DNA of 64,000 nucleotides from Hydromonas sp. (GTDB lineage: Bacteria > Pseudomonadota > Gammaproteobacteria > Burkholderiales > Burkholderiaceae), in the NCBI GenBank assembly GCA_017495165.1, contig JAFEII010000016.1, forward strand, positions 1-64,000, given 5' to 3'. Shown here one piece after another: positions 1 to 5,618 of this stretch. The notes under the pieces were generated by a model, which was not told the DNA's origin, searched no databases, and worked only from the letters and a program-made list of their open reading frames with translations. The translations under genes were made by a program, and so were the position numbers. Position 1 is the stretch's first letter. Each line of letters starts with the position of its first letter.

Positions 1-1
1 G

Positions 2-70
2 TCCACGCTGATTATCTCTGTGCCGCCTATGGCTGCTAATTTCTTTCAGGGGATGGTCGGGCAGTTTTAG
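2..70 (+). CDS. C-terminal end of a VirB6/TrbL-like T4SS inner-membrane protein (cut by window edge)
   Basis: The first 22 readable codons end in TAG at 68-70 and read S-T-L-I-I-S-V-P-P-M-A-A-N-F-F-Q-G-M-V-G-Q-F. The P-P-M-A-A-x-F-F-Q-G block followed by a G-x-F end is, from memory of the family, typical of the C-terminus of VirB6/TrbL proteins, polytopic inner-membrane channel components of type IV secretion systems. Only the tail is in the window, so the call rests on a short motif. The next reading frame (83-568) is in the same phase, so the stop may separate two genes or may interrupt one longer protein. Confidence 0.5.
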   Translation, partial: STLIISVPPMAANFFQGMVGQF

Positions 71-82
71 GGAGGCTCGGTA

Positions 83-568
83 TTGAGTAGTTGGAATGCA
101 CCGATGGGTGGCGGAGCTGCGACAAGTGGAAATCATACCTCGGCTGGGACGAATAATAGCGTGAATACGCAGGCGGGCAGTGGGGCTTCTTCGCCGCCAG
201 CTAATACCAGCAATGCTACTAATGCCTCAATGCAAAATCAAAACGGGCGTATTTCTACAGGTCAAAGCCCTGCTAACTTCTCATCAGATTCAATCAAATC
301 CGCTGGTACAGCCTCTTTAGGTAATGCCAACCAAGCCACGCCATTGTCGGCACAGTTTGCGCCGCCTGCGGATTCTGCAGCCCAATCGGCGGGAGGCGCT
401 GCGGCTGGATCAACCACGGGCGCAGCAAGTAACGCAGGGGGCGTGTCAAGTTCTGCAACCCAAGCACCTGCAAGTACCGCTACAACTCAAACAGCATCGA
501 CTTTGCCCTCGCAGGCTTTGAGTCCGAGTAAAAGCAGTCAAACCGATTTGATTAAACCTCGAGTATAA
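83..568 (+). CDS. Low-complexity Ser/Ala/Thr/Gln-rich protein downstream of virB6-like gene
   Basis: I do not recognise a family. The predicted 161-residue protein is almost entirely Ser, Ala, Thr, Gly, Asn and Gln, with no signal peptide, membrane segment or cysteine, so it is probably disordered. The start taken here is TTG at 83, which has a GGGAGG ribosome-binding site seven bases upstream; ATG at 104 is an alternative. It lies in the same frame as the VirB6-like tail and begins 12 bases after its stop. VirB6/TrbL proteins often carry disordered Gly/Ser-rich C-terminal tails, so this may be a detached tail. The next gene follows after 10 bases with its own strong ribosome-binding site. 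Confidence 0.5.
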   Translation: MSSWNAPMGGGAATSGNHTSAGTNNSVNTQAGSGASSPPANTSNATNASMQNQNGRISTGQSPANFSSDSIKSAGTASLGNANQATPLSAQFAPPADSAAQSAGGAAAGSTTGAASNAGGVSSSATQAPASTATTQTASTLPSQALSPSKSSQTDLIKPRV

Positions 569-578
569 GGAGAGCGAT

Positions 579-1112
579 ATGTTTAAAAAGATATGTGCTT
601 ATGTTTTAACTTTGTTTTTTGCGTCTGTGATATTGAGCGGGGAGGCATTTGCGCAGTGTGCCGACGGAGCGAATTTGTACGATGGGGTTTGTTATGGCGT
701 ACATGGCGCTACGCCTTACGGCTCTGTGACAGGTGATGGCTTGCCGCCGCAAGGTTCGTCGGGAAGCACCAACTCGGGTTACTCACAACCCCCGCGGACG
801 GTGATTGTGGATCGGTTTGGGGCGGTGGCGTTTGATAATACGGCCAACTCGTATGGTTATTCGTCAAACCAATCGAGTAAGGCTGAAGCGGCTCAAGAAG
901 CAATCAAATCGTGTGCGCAATCTGGCTGCCGCATTGTTGGCACTTATGCAAATACATGTGCTGCATTTGCTTGGGGAAAAACAAAGAGCGGTGGAATTTC
1001 GCGGTTCGAAGGCGGAGTAACAAAAGAAATCGCCGAAGCGTCAGCTTTGGAGGCTTGTAACAAAAAGGCAAAAAACTGCCAAATTCTAATGTCGGAATGC
1101 TCAAAATTATGA
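579..1112 (+). CDS. Secreted DUF4189-domain protein
   Basis: The 177-residue product starts with a clear Sec signal peptide (residues 1-25, ending A-F-A before Q-C). Residues about 75-175 match the DUF4189 pattern: a V-D-R-F-G-A-V-A-F start, a Ser-rich stretch, then paired cysteines in C-A-Q-S-G-C, N-T-C-A-A-F-A and the later C-x6-C. This suggests a small disulfide-bonded exported protein of unknown function. An AAGGAG ribosome-binding site lies six bases before the ATG. Its stop overlaps the start of the next gene by ATGA (1109-1112), so the two are probably translated together. Given its place among secreted toxins and antitoxin-like proteins it could be another immunity factor, but nothing in the sequence proves this. 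Confidence 0.7.
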   Translation: MFKKICAYVLTLFFASVILSGEAFAQCADGANLYDGVCYGVHGATPYGSVTGDGLPPQGSSGSTNSGYSQPPRTVIVDRFGAVAFDNTANSYGYSSNQSSKAEAAQEAIKSCAQSGCRIVGTYANTCAAFAWGKTKSGGISRFEGGVTKEIAEASALEACNKKAKNCQILMSECSKL

Positions 1113-1549
1113 CTCTCAAATATTCTCTAATTAAAACGATTTTCATCATGGCTGGTTTGTCTGTTGTCATTTTGAGTTCAAATGAGGCTCATGCTAAAGC
1201 GTCTTGTCCCGCTCAAGAGTTCAAGTCATTTTTGAACGCATTTGAACACAGTGTACAAATTCAAAAGGCTTTTACTATCAAGCCATTACGCTGGAGTAGC
1301 TATTACCCTGAGTATGGTGACAAACCAAATGTCTCGTTTTTAAATGTACAAGAAATAGAGTTTCCTATTTTGATTAGTCGAGCAGAAAGATCTAAGCAAG
1401 GCATTACCTTGATGACGAAAAGGCGAAATAGCTTTTGGTATCAAGTTTTTACACGTAGTGAAGGTACAGGTGCGTATTCTCTTGACCTTGATTTTAAAAA
1501 GCGTGATGGTTGTTGGTACTTAACAGATGTCGTGGATTTATCTACTTAA
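1109..1549 (+). CDS. Exported small protein, candidate immunity protein for the M23-like effector
   Basis: No named family is recognised with certainty. The start is the ATG at 1109 that overlaps the preceding stop (ATGA). The product, 146 residues, has an N-terminal hydrophobic signal sequence ending near A-H-A-K-A, so it should act in the periplasm. Two cysteines (early C-P-A-Q-E-F and late D-G-C-W-Y) may form a disulfide. The effector gene begins 16 bases after its stop. In Xanthomonas-type T4SS loci periplasmic immunity proteins are commonly encoded directly upstream of the peptidoglycan-attacking effector, which makes an immunity role the best inference. The DNA is AT-richer than the housekeeping genes later in the window. 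Confidence 0.6.
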   Translation: MTLKYSLIKTIFIMAGLSVVILSSNEAHAKASCPAQEFKSFLNAFEHSVQIQKAFTIKPLRWSSYYPEYGDKPNVSFLNVQEIEFPILISRAERSKQGITLMTKRRNSFWYQVFTRSEGTGAYSLDLDFKKRDGCWYLTDVVDLST

Positions 1550-1565
1550 ATATGGAGTGTTCAAA

Positions 1566-2555
1566 ATGACAGATAAAGTTTATCAAATGATTGAGAGCGT
1601 TGGAAACGCACATGAAAACATTCACACTTTTGAGGATATTGCAAAGCACCATCCAACATGGAAGGAAGACCCTAAACATCGATTTTATGGCGAACTTGAA
1701 GGGAAGCGTGAAGAGTTCGTTTTTGCTCCTGGCGGTGAAAAAATGTTGAGCAAAGATATTGTTTTTAAAGTAGATGGTTCCAATCATGTACCCATACCTT
1801 CTCCTTTCGAAGGCTATGCCAAACTTAATGAAAAATGGGGAACGGTTGATATTTACGAGCAACCTAATGGTCAAGGTCATTTAATTGGTCGCGTTCGTCA
1901 TATGGAGCCAATACTGGTCACTGAAAATCAACATATTGGTTATGGTCAGCCACTTGGTATGCAAGGTGGTAAAAATGGTAAAGACCCAAGTAAGCCTTTT
2001 GGGCCGCACGCTCATATTGATGTGTCGATGTCTCATTTAGAGCAATTTAAACAGTTTGTAAAGGATGTGGATTCGGGTGTTATTGCACCAGGCAAATACC
2101 CGTCCAAAAATACCGAGTCGCCAACAACGGATAAAGAGTACCGCAACAAATATGATATAGAAGCCCAAGTGAGTTCCGCCGAACTCACAAACACCGCGCA
2201 AACCCTCATCGCCGACGCCACGCACCATGTTCAAAAATGGATTGCTGACAATGGTTTGCAATGGAACGAACAGTTCAACCAAGCCGCGCACTCAGTCGCC
2301 AGCGCCGCACACGAAAAAGGCATGACTGGCATCAACCTATTTGCAGTGAATGGCGGTCAAATCGACTTTGGTCACAAAGAAGGCTTCATGCTTAAAACAG
2401 GCAGTGTTGAAACAGCGGTTGCCAGCAATACGGACATTTCTAAAAGCCTGCAAGCGATGGCTGACGTTGACCAGAAACAAAGCCAAACACACAGCCACAC
2501 GCAGCAACAAGCGCACACTCAAACCAACGAGCGCAGCGGGCTGAAAGTGGGGTGA
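1566..2555 (+). CDS. T4SS effector: M23-peptidase-like head plus XVIPCD-like recruitment tail
   Basis: The start is ATG 1566 (GGAG at 1555-1558), giving 329 residues without a signal peptide. Residues about 70-155 resemble an M23/LytM endopeptidase: a P-I-P-S-P-F-E-G-Y beta-hairpin, G-x-x-I-G-x-V-R-H-M (His112), a Y-G-Q-P-L-G-M-Q-G turn and the zinc-binding H-A-H motif (His148, His150). M23 enzymes cut peptide crosslinks in peptidoglycan. The usual first ligand motif H-x3-D is not obvious. Residues about 205-329 form the XVIPCD-like domain (A-A-H-E-K-G-M-T-G-I-N, V-N-G-G-Q-I-D-F-G) ending in a Gln/His/Thr-rich tail; such domains bind VirD4 for export into rival bacteria. This tail is nearly identical to that of the gene at 3497. 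Confidence 0.72.
   Translation: MTDKVYQMIESVGNAHENIHTFEDIAKHHPTWKEDPKHRFYGELEGKREEFVFAPGGEKMLSKDIVFKVDGSNHVPIPSPFEGYAKLNEKWGTVDIYEQPNGQGHLIGRVRHMEPILVTENQHIGYGQPLGMQGGKNGKDPSKPFGPHAHIDVSMSHLEQFKQFVKDVDSGVIAPGKYPSKNTESPTTDKEYRNKYDIEAQVSSAELTNTAQTLIADATHHVQKWIADNGLQWNEQFNQAAHSVASAAHEKGMTGINLFAVNGGQIDFGHKEGFMLKTGSVETAVASNTDISKSLQAMADVDQKQSQTHSHTQQQAHTQTNERSGLKVG
2121..2534 (+). repeat. 414-bp direct repeat, copy A (XVIPCD coding segment)
   Basis: This stretch and positions 4100-4513 align without insertions or deletions at a constant offset of 1979 bases and differ only at scattered bases. It begins at a shared P-T-T-D-K linker codon run and ends three codons after the Gln/His-rich tail (N-E-R). 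The DNA on either side is unrelated upstream, where the toxin heads sit. Such a shared 3' segment would permit homologous recombination between effector genes. Confidence 0.9.
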
Positions 2556-2579
2556 TGGTGCGCATTGAATGGTTTTTAA

Positions 2580-2858
2580 CCCTTTGAAGGCTTCATATAC
2601 AAAGCCGTTAAGGCCTACTTAATCGTTGCCGTCGCCACGGGGGTCGCCAGCACCAGCGGCGGCTTGGCACGCAACCTAACCGACGGCTTAAACGATAAGA
2701 TTTCCAGTGCAATGACTGGCAACACAGACGCTGCCAAATGCCTCAAAGCAGACGCGGCCTTTTTAGGATGTAAAGTGGACAGAGCATTTACCGCAACCCA
2801 AGCCATCACGACCTTTATCGGTGGCTGGATGCTCTATTTATGGACGATAACTCAATGA
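2580..2858 (+). pseudogene. Gene fragment (possible VirB6 middle segment) downstream of effector 1
   Basis: An open frame without a good start codon runs from 2580 to a TGA at 2856-2858. It reads F-E-G-F-I-Y-K-A-V-K-A-Y-L-I-V-A-V-A-T-G and continues through L-T-D-G-L-N-D-K-I-S and a Cys-containing stretch into a hydrophobic end (F-I-G-G-W-M-L-Y-L-W). The amphipathic-then-membrane pattern fits the middle of a VirB6-like protein, but that is a weak match. A shorter, diverged copy of the same frame follows the second effector at 4537-4668, which argues that both are scars of one parent gene. Its stop overlaps the ATG of the following gene (ATGA at 2855-2858), so residual translation could still couple to that gene. 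Confidence 0.45.
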
Positions 2859-3463
2859 ATAAATTAACAATTGATGCTTTAAAAAATGCGGTGAAATATA
2901 GCATTGCGTTGAGTATTTTATTTGGCACTCAAATTGTTTGGGCAGTTCCCGTGCTGGACAAAGAAGTACAAAATTTTATACCAGACGGCCATACCGTACT
3001 TGTCTACCAAACCGCTGATTTAAATGGGGATGGGCGGCAAGATGCAATTTTGGTTTTTGAGTCAAACATTGCGGAGATCAGCATTCAGCAGCCACGCACT
3101 TTAATGATTTTACTGCGCGACAACCAAGAGCATTTATCAGTAGCAGAACAAAACAATGAGGTGTTTTTCTGCAAAGCATGCTTGGGCACTACTTATGATA
3201 CCTATCAGGATGTAAAAGTAAAGAAAAATACTTTTAGTGTCTCAAATGAGGGAGGAGGCGTTCGCTATCGTTGGAATAATGAGTTTGTTTTTAAATACAG
3301 TCTTCATTATAAAACGTGGTTATTAAGCCGAGTTAATATATCAATCAAAGATATTAGCCAGAGTAAATTGATTAGACGTCAATCGCTTACTTATCCTAAT
3401 GATTTAAAGAAAATCCTATTGTCAAAATTCACCGCTCAAGTAAGTTGGCGCTCCACTCCGTAG
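2855..3463 (+). CDS. Exported XAC2610-like protein, candidate immunity for the GH19 effector
   Basis: The start is taken at ATG 2855 (202 residues), which overlaps the previous stop and leaves a normal signal peptide cut after V-W-A; ATG 2840 would only add five residues. The mature part contains D-L-N-G-D-G-R-Q-D, a calcium-loop motif, then P-R-T-L-M-I-L-L-R-D, a C-x2-C pair (F-F-C-K-A-C-L-G) and G-G-G-V-R-Y-R-W. This pattern recalls the XAC2610-related family; XAC2610 of Xanthomonas citri is the periplasmic inhibitor of the GH19-type effector XAC2609. Here the next gene, 33 bases on, also encodes a GH19-type effector, so the pair is organised in the same way. The family assignment is from memory. 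Confidence 0.62.
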   Translation: MNKLTIDALKNAVKYSIALSILFGTQIVWAVPVLDKEVQNFIPDGHTVLVYQTADLNGDGRQDAILVFESNIAEISIQQPRTLMILLRDNQEHLSVAEQNNEVFFCKACLGTTYDTYQDVKVKKNTFSVSNEGGGVRYRWNNEFVFKYSLHYKTWLLSRVNISIKDISQSKLIRRQSLTYPNDLKKILLSKFTAQVSWRSTP

Positions 3464-3496
3464 TTATTACTTATTTTTTGTGTTTAGGGGAAGTAT

Positions 3497-4531
3497 ATGA
3501 ACGAAAAACAAACCGCAATGGTCAAAGCCGCGCTTGAAGCAGGTATTGAGTCACCGAAAGAAATTGCAAATTTCATTGCTCAAATATCGCATGAATCTAC
3601 TGGCTTAACAAAAATGAATGAGGGCTTTCGCTACACTCAAGGCATCTCGCAAATTCCAGTGCGCTCGGCTATGCGAGAAGGAGCGGAAGTTTTAGAAACG
3701 GCGCGCAAAGAAGCATTGAATGGAAAGCCTGAACATTTAGCGGAGTTGATGTATGGTGGCAGAATGGGCAATAACCAGCCTGGTGACGGATTTAAATATC
3801 ACGGTAGGGGTTATATGCAACTGACGGGAAAAGACAATTATCGTGATATTGGGGAACGAATTGGCGTTGATTTGCTCAGTCACCCTGAATTGGCGGCAGC
3901 TCCTGAGTATGTTGCTAAAATTGCTGTTGAGTTTTGGAAAACAAATGTGCCACATCAAGCTCGTGAAGATGTGCGCGCCGCAACTTTAGCTATTAACAAT
4001 GGTCTTAATGGTATTGCTGAGCGTCAAAATTTGTATCGTGAAATTAATGAGCAACTAACCCCTTTGTTTTTGGAGCACATCAAACAAAATATTGCCGTGC
4101 CAACAACGGATAAAGCGTACCGCAACAAATATGATATAGAAGCCCAAGTCAGCTCCGCCGAACTCACAAAAACCGCGCAAAACCTCATCGCCGACGCCAC
4201 GCACCATGTTAAAAAATGGGTTGCTGACAATGGTTTGCAATGGAACGAACAGTTCAATCAAGCCGCACACTCAGTCGCCAGCGCCGCACACGAAAAAGGC
4301 ATGACTGGCATCAACCTATTTGCAGTAAATGGCGGTCAAATCGACTTTGGCCACAAAGAAGGTTTTATGCTTAAAACAGGCAGCGTTGACACAGCGGTTG
4401 CCAGCAATACAGATATTGCAAAAAGTTTGCAAGCCATGTCAGATGTTGACCGCATGCAAAGCCAAACACACAGCCACACGCAGCAACAAGCGCACACTCA
4501 AACCAACGAGCGCGGGATGCGAATGGGATGA
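3497..4531 (+). CDS. T4SS effector: GH19 lysozyme/chitinase-like head plus XVIPCD-like tail
   Basis: The 344-residue product has no signal peptide; GGGGAAG precedes the ATG. Residues 1-195 match the GH19 family as found in phage endolysins: F-I-A-Q-I-S-H-E-S-T-G with the expected catalytic Glu33, N-E-G-F-R-Y (Glu42), then K-Y-H-G-R-G-Y-M-Q-L-T-G (residues 100-111) and a late N-N-G-L-N-G segment. GH19 enzymes hydrolyse glycan strands, here presumably peptidoglycan of a target cell. Residues about 218-344 carry the same XVIPCD-like domain and Gln/His-rich tail as the effector at 1566. The domain layout equals that of X. citri XAC2609, and the upstream gene resembles its inhibitor. Confidence 0.8.
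   Translation: MNEKQTAMVKAALEAGIESPKEIANFIAQISHESTGLTKMNEGFRYTQGISQIPVRSAMREGAEVLETARKEALNGKPEHLAELMYGGRMGNNQPGDGFKYHGRGYMQLTGKDNYRDIGERIGVDLLSHPELAAAPEYVAKIAVEFWKTNVPHQAREDVRAATLAINNGLNGIAERQNLYREINEQLTPLFLEHIKQNIAVPTTDKAYRNKYDIEAQVSSAELTKTAQNLIADATHHVKKWVADNGLQWNEQFNQAAHSVASAAHEKGMTGINLFAVNGGQIDFGHKEGFMLKTGSVDTAVASNTDIAKSLQAMSDVDRMQSQTHSHTQQQAHTQTNERGMRMG
4100..4513 (+). repeat. 414-bp direct repeat, copy B (XVIPCD coding segment)
   Basis: This is the partner of the repeat at 2121-2534, aligned base for base with scattered substitutions. It codes for the linker, the XVIPCD-like domain and the Gln/His-rich tail of the GH19 effector. The two last codon groups after the repeat differ between the genes (S-G-L-K-V-G against G-M-R-M-G). 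Confidence 0.9.
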
Positions 4532-4536
4532 TGTAG

Positions 4537-4668
4537 GGCACAGGTCGTTCGCAAGACGGCCTTAAAGGCTTCATATTTAACGCCTTTCGCTCTTATTTGA
4601 TTGTCGCTGTTGCCACGGGGTTTGCCCATGGAGATAACGGCGGAGTGCTCAATAATGTAATAAATTAA
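4537..4668 (+). pseudogene. Second copy of the VirB6-like(?) gene fragment downstream of effector 2
   Basis: An open frame between stops at 4534 and 4666 reads G-L-K-G-F-I-F-N-A-F-R-S-Y-L-I-V-A-V-A-T-G, clearly related to the fragment at 2580-2858, and then departs (F-A-H-G-D-N-G-G). It has no convincing start. It begins six bases after the effector stop, the same arrangement as for the first effector. It supports a model in which effector cassettes were copied together with a piece of a neighbouring gene. Confidence 0.5.
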
Positions 4669-4708
4669 ACTTATTTTGTTTCTAGGATGCCAGAAAGAGA
4701 GGGGAGAA

Positions 4709-5092
4709 ATGCAACTTATTAAACAACGAGTTACCTGTATCTTAGCAAGTAGCATTATTTTAACATCATGCGTAGGAGTGAAAATGAAAGCAGAGTACCT
4801 AGAAAAATCAGTACAACCCGTTATAGCAGTTAAACCTGATTCGTCACACATTAAAGTCAGTTACAACATTCCACAAGAAAGCGTGTATTACTCTTATGGT
4901 GTTGATTATGTTGTTGAAAACGGAGTGATGCGTGTTTTTATTAACCGCTGCCCCATAAAACAAACCTGTGAACCCATGGCTAAAAATGTATTGCCAATCA
5001 ATCTTGATTGGAAAGCGGAAGTCGTGTTGCCGCATATGCAAGAAAAGGTTGTTTTGGTTCATGCCGATGGCGAGCAAGTCGTTTATCAATAA
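4709..5092 (+). CDS. Putative lipoprotein, orphan immunity candidate
   Basis: The start is ATG 4709, nine bases after an AGAGGGGAG ribosome-binding site; an upstream start at 4676 would break the signal sequence. The 127-residue product has a lipoprotein signal peptide with lipobox L-T-S-C, so it should be lipidated and membrane-anchored facing the periplasm. The mature part has one further cysteine pair (R-C-P-I-K-Q-T-C) and no domain I recognise. Its position after the second effector, among AT-rich toxin/immunity genes, and its lipoprotein nature suggest an immunity protein whose effector has been lost, or a T4SS VirB7-like lipoprotein. Both are inference. Confidence 0.55.
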   Translation: MQLIKQRVTCILASSIILTSCVGVKMKAEYLEKSVQPVIAVKPDSSHIKVSYNIPQESVYYSYGVDYVVENGVMRVFINRCPIKQTCEPMAKNVLPINLDWKAEVVLPHMQEKVVLVHADGEQVVYQ

Positions 5093-5169
5093 ATTAGGGA
5101 GGTGTCCCGCCCTAAAATAAGTTGACAGTTTTACGACGAACAAACCGCCGCATTTTTAAAATGTTGAAT

Positions 5170-5301
5170 TCACGACCTATTGGACGAGACACGGTCATGA
5201 GCATCTCGCTTGAGACGGCAGGGTTTTATTGCAGTAGGCCAACCTTGTTTGCGACTAATTGCTTTCCAAGTATCTGACGCGGTTTTGGTGATTGTTGCCA
5301 T
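5170..5301 (-). pseudogene. Truncated tyrosine integrase (N-terminal arm-binding part only)
   Basis: Reading the minus strand from ATG at 5301, with an AAGGAG ribosome-binding site five bases upstream, gives M-A-T-I-T-K-T-A-S, then W-K-A-I-S-R-K-Q-G-W-P-T-A-I-K and L-K-R-D-A. This is the start of many proteobacterial phage-type integrases, which normally continue with E-D-W-A-R-x2-E-D-E-M. Here the frame decays after R-D-A-H-D and stops at codon 44. The gene lies about 110 bases from the 3' end of tRNA-Asn, the usual place for an island integrase. The island-borne integrase has therefore been lost, leaving the element fixed. Confidence 0.75.
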
Positions 5302-5360
5302 GATTACTCCTTTGATAGCGGTGGTGTGCCGGAATTGTTACCACAGAGTAATACGACAAT

Positions 5361-5398
5361 AAAAAAAGGTGTTGCGCAAATGCGCAACACCTTTTTTA
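5361..5398. terminator. Bidirectional rho-independent terminator downstream of tRNA-Asn
   Basis: A perfect 11-bp inverted repeat (GGTGTTGCGCA and its complement, 5368-5391, two-base loop) is flanked by A7 on the left and T6 on the right. It would end the tRNA-Asn transcript on the minus strand and could also stop transcription leaving the island. Confidence 0.88.
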
Positions 5399-5408
5399 TT
5401 AAACCTAT

Positions 5409-5484
5409 TGGCTCCCCGACCAGGACTCGAACCTGGGACCTGCGGATTAACAGTCCGTCGCTCTACCAACTGAGCTATCAGGGA
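5409..5484 (-). tRNA. tRNA-Asn (anticodon GTT)
   Basis: The minus strand folds into a standard 76-base cloverleaf with an encoded CCA end: acceptor arm TCCCTGA with TCGGGGA, D-loop AGTTGGTA, anticodon loop CTGTTAA with anticodon GTT, and T-loop TTCGAGT. The tRNA 3' end faces the integrase remnant, so this gene was probably the attachment target of the island on its low-coordinate side. Confidence 0.97.
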
Positions 5485-5494
5485 ATAGGACGCT

Positions 5495-5523
5495 ATTATG
5501 AGGGGCAAGTAAGCAAGCGTCAA
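5495..5523 (-). promoter_or_regulatory. Sigma-70 promoter of tRNA-Asn
   Basis: On the minus strand TTGACG (5518-5523) and CATAAT (5495-5500) are 17 bases apart and end about ten bases before the tRNA 5' end. This is a near-consensus housekeeping promoter. Confidence 0.75.
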
Positions 5524-5618
5524 GTCTTTTTTCATTTTTGTCAAAGATTTTGTCAATTTGCATCTTTGGCGGTCACGCGGCAGGCTTGTTCGCAATGCTA
5601 AATTGTGAGTGGTGCGAA

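Noticed and set aside
5103..5128. Possible insertion-sequence end (TGTCCCGCCC...GTTGACAG)
   Set aside because: Resembles ends of some IS elements, but no partner inverted repeat or transposase is nearby, so it cannot be supported.
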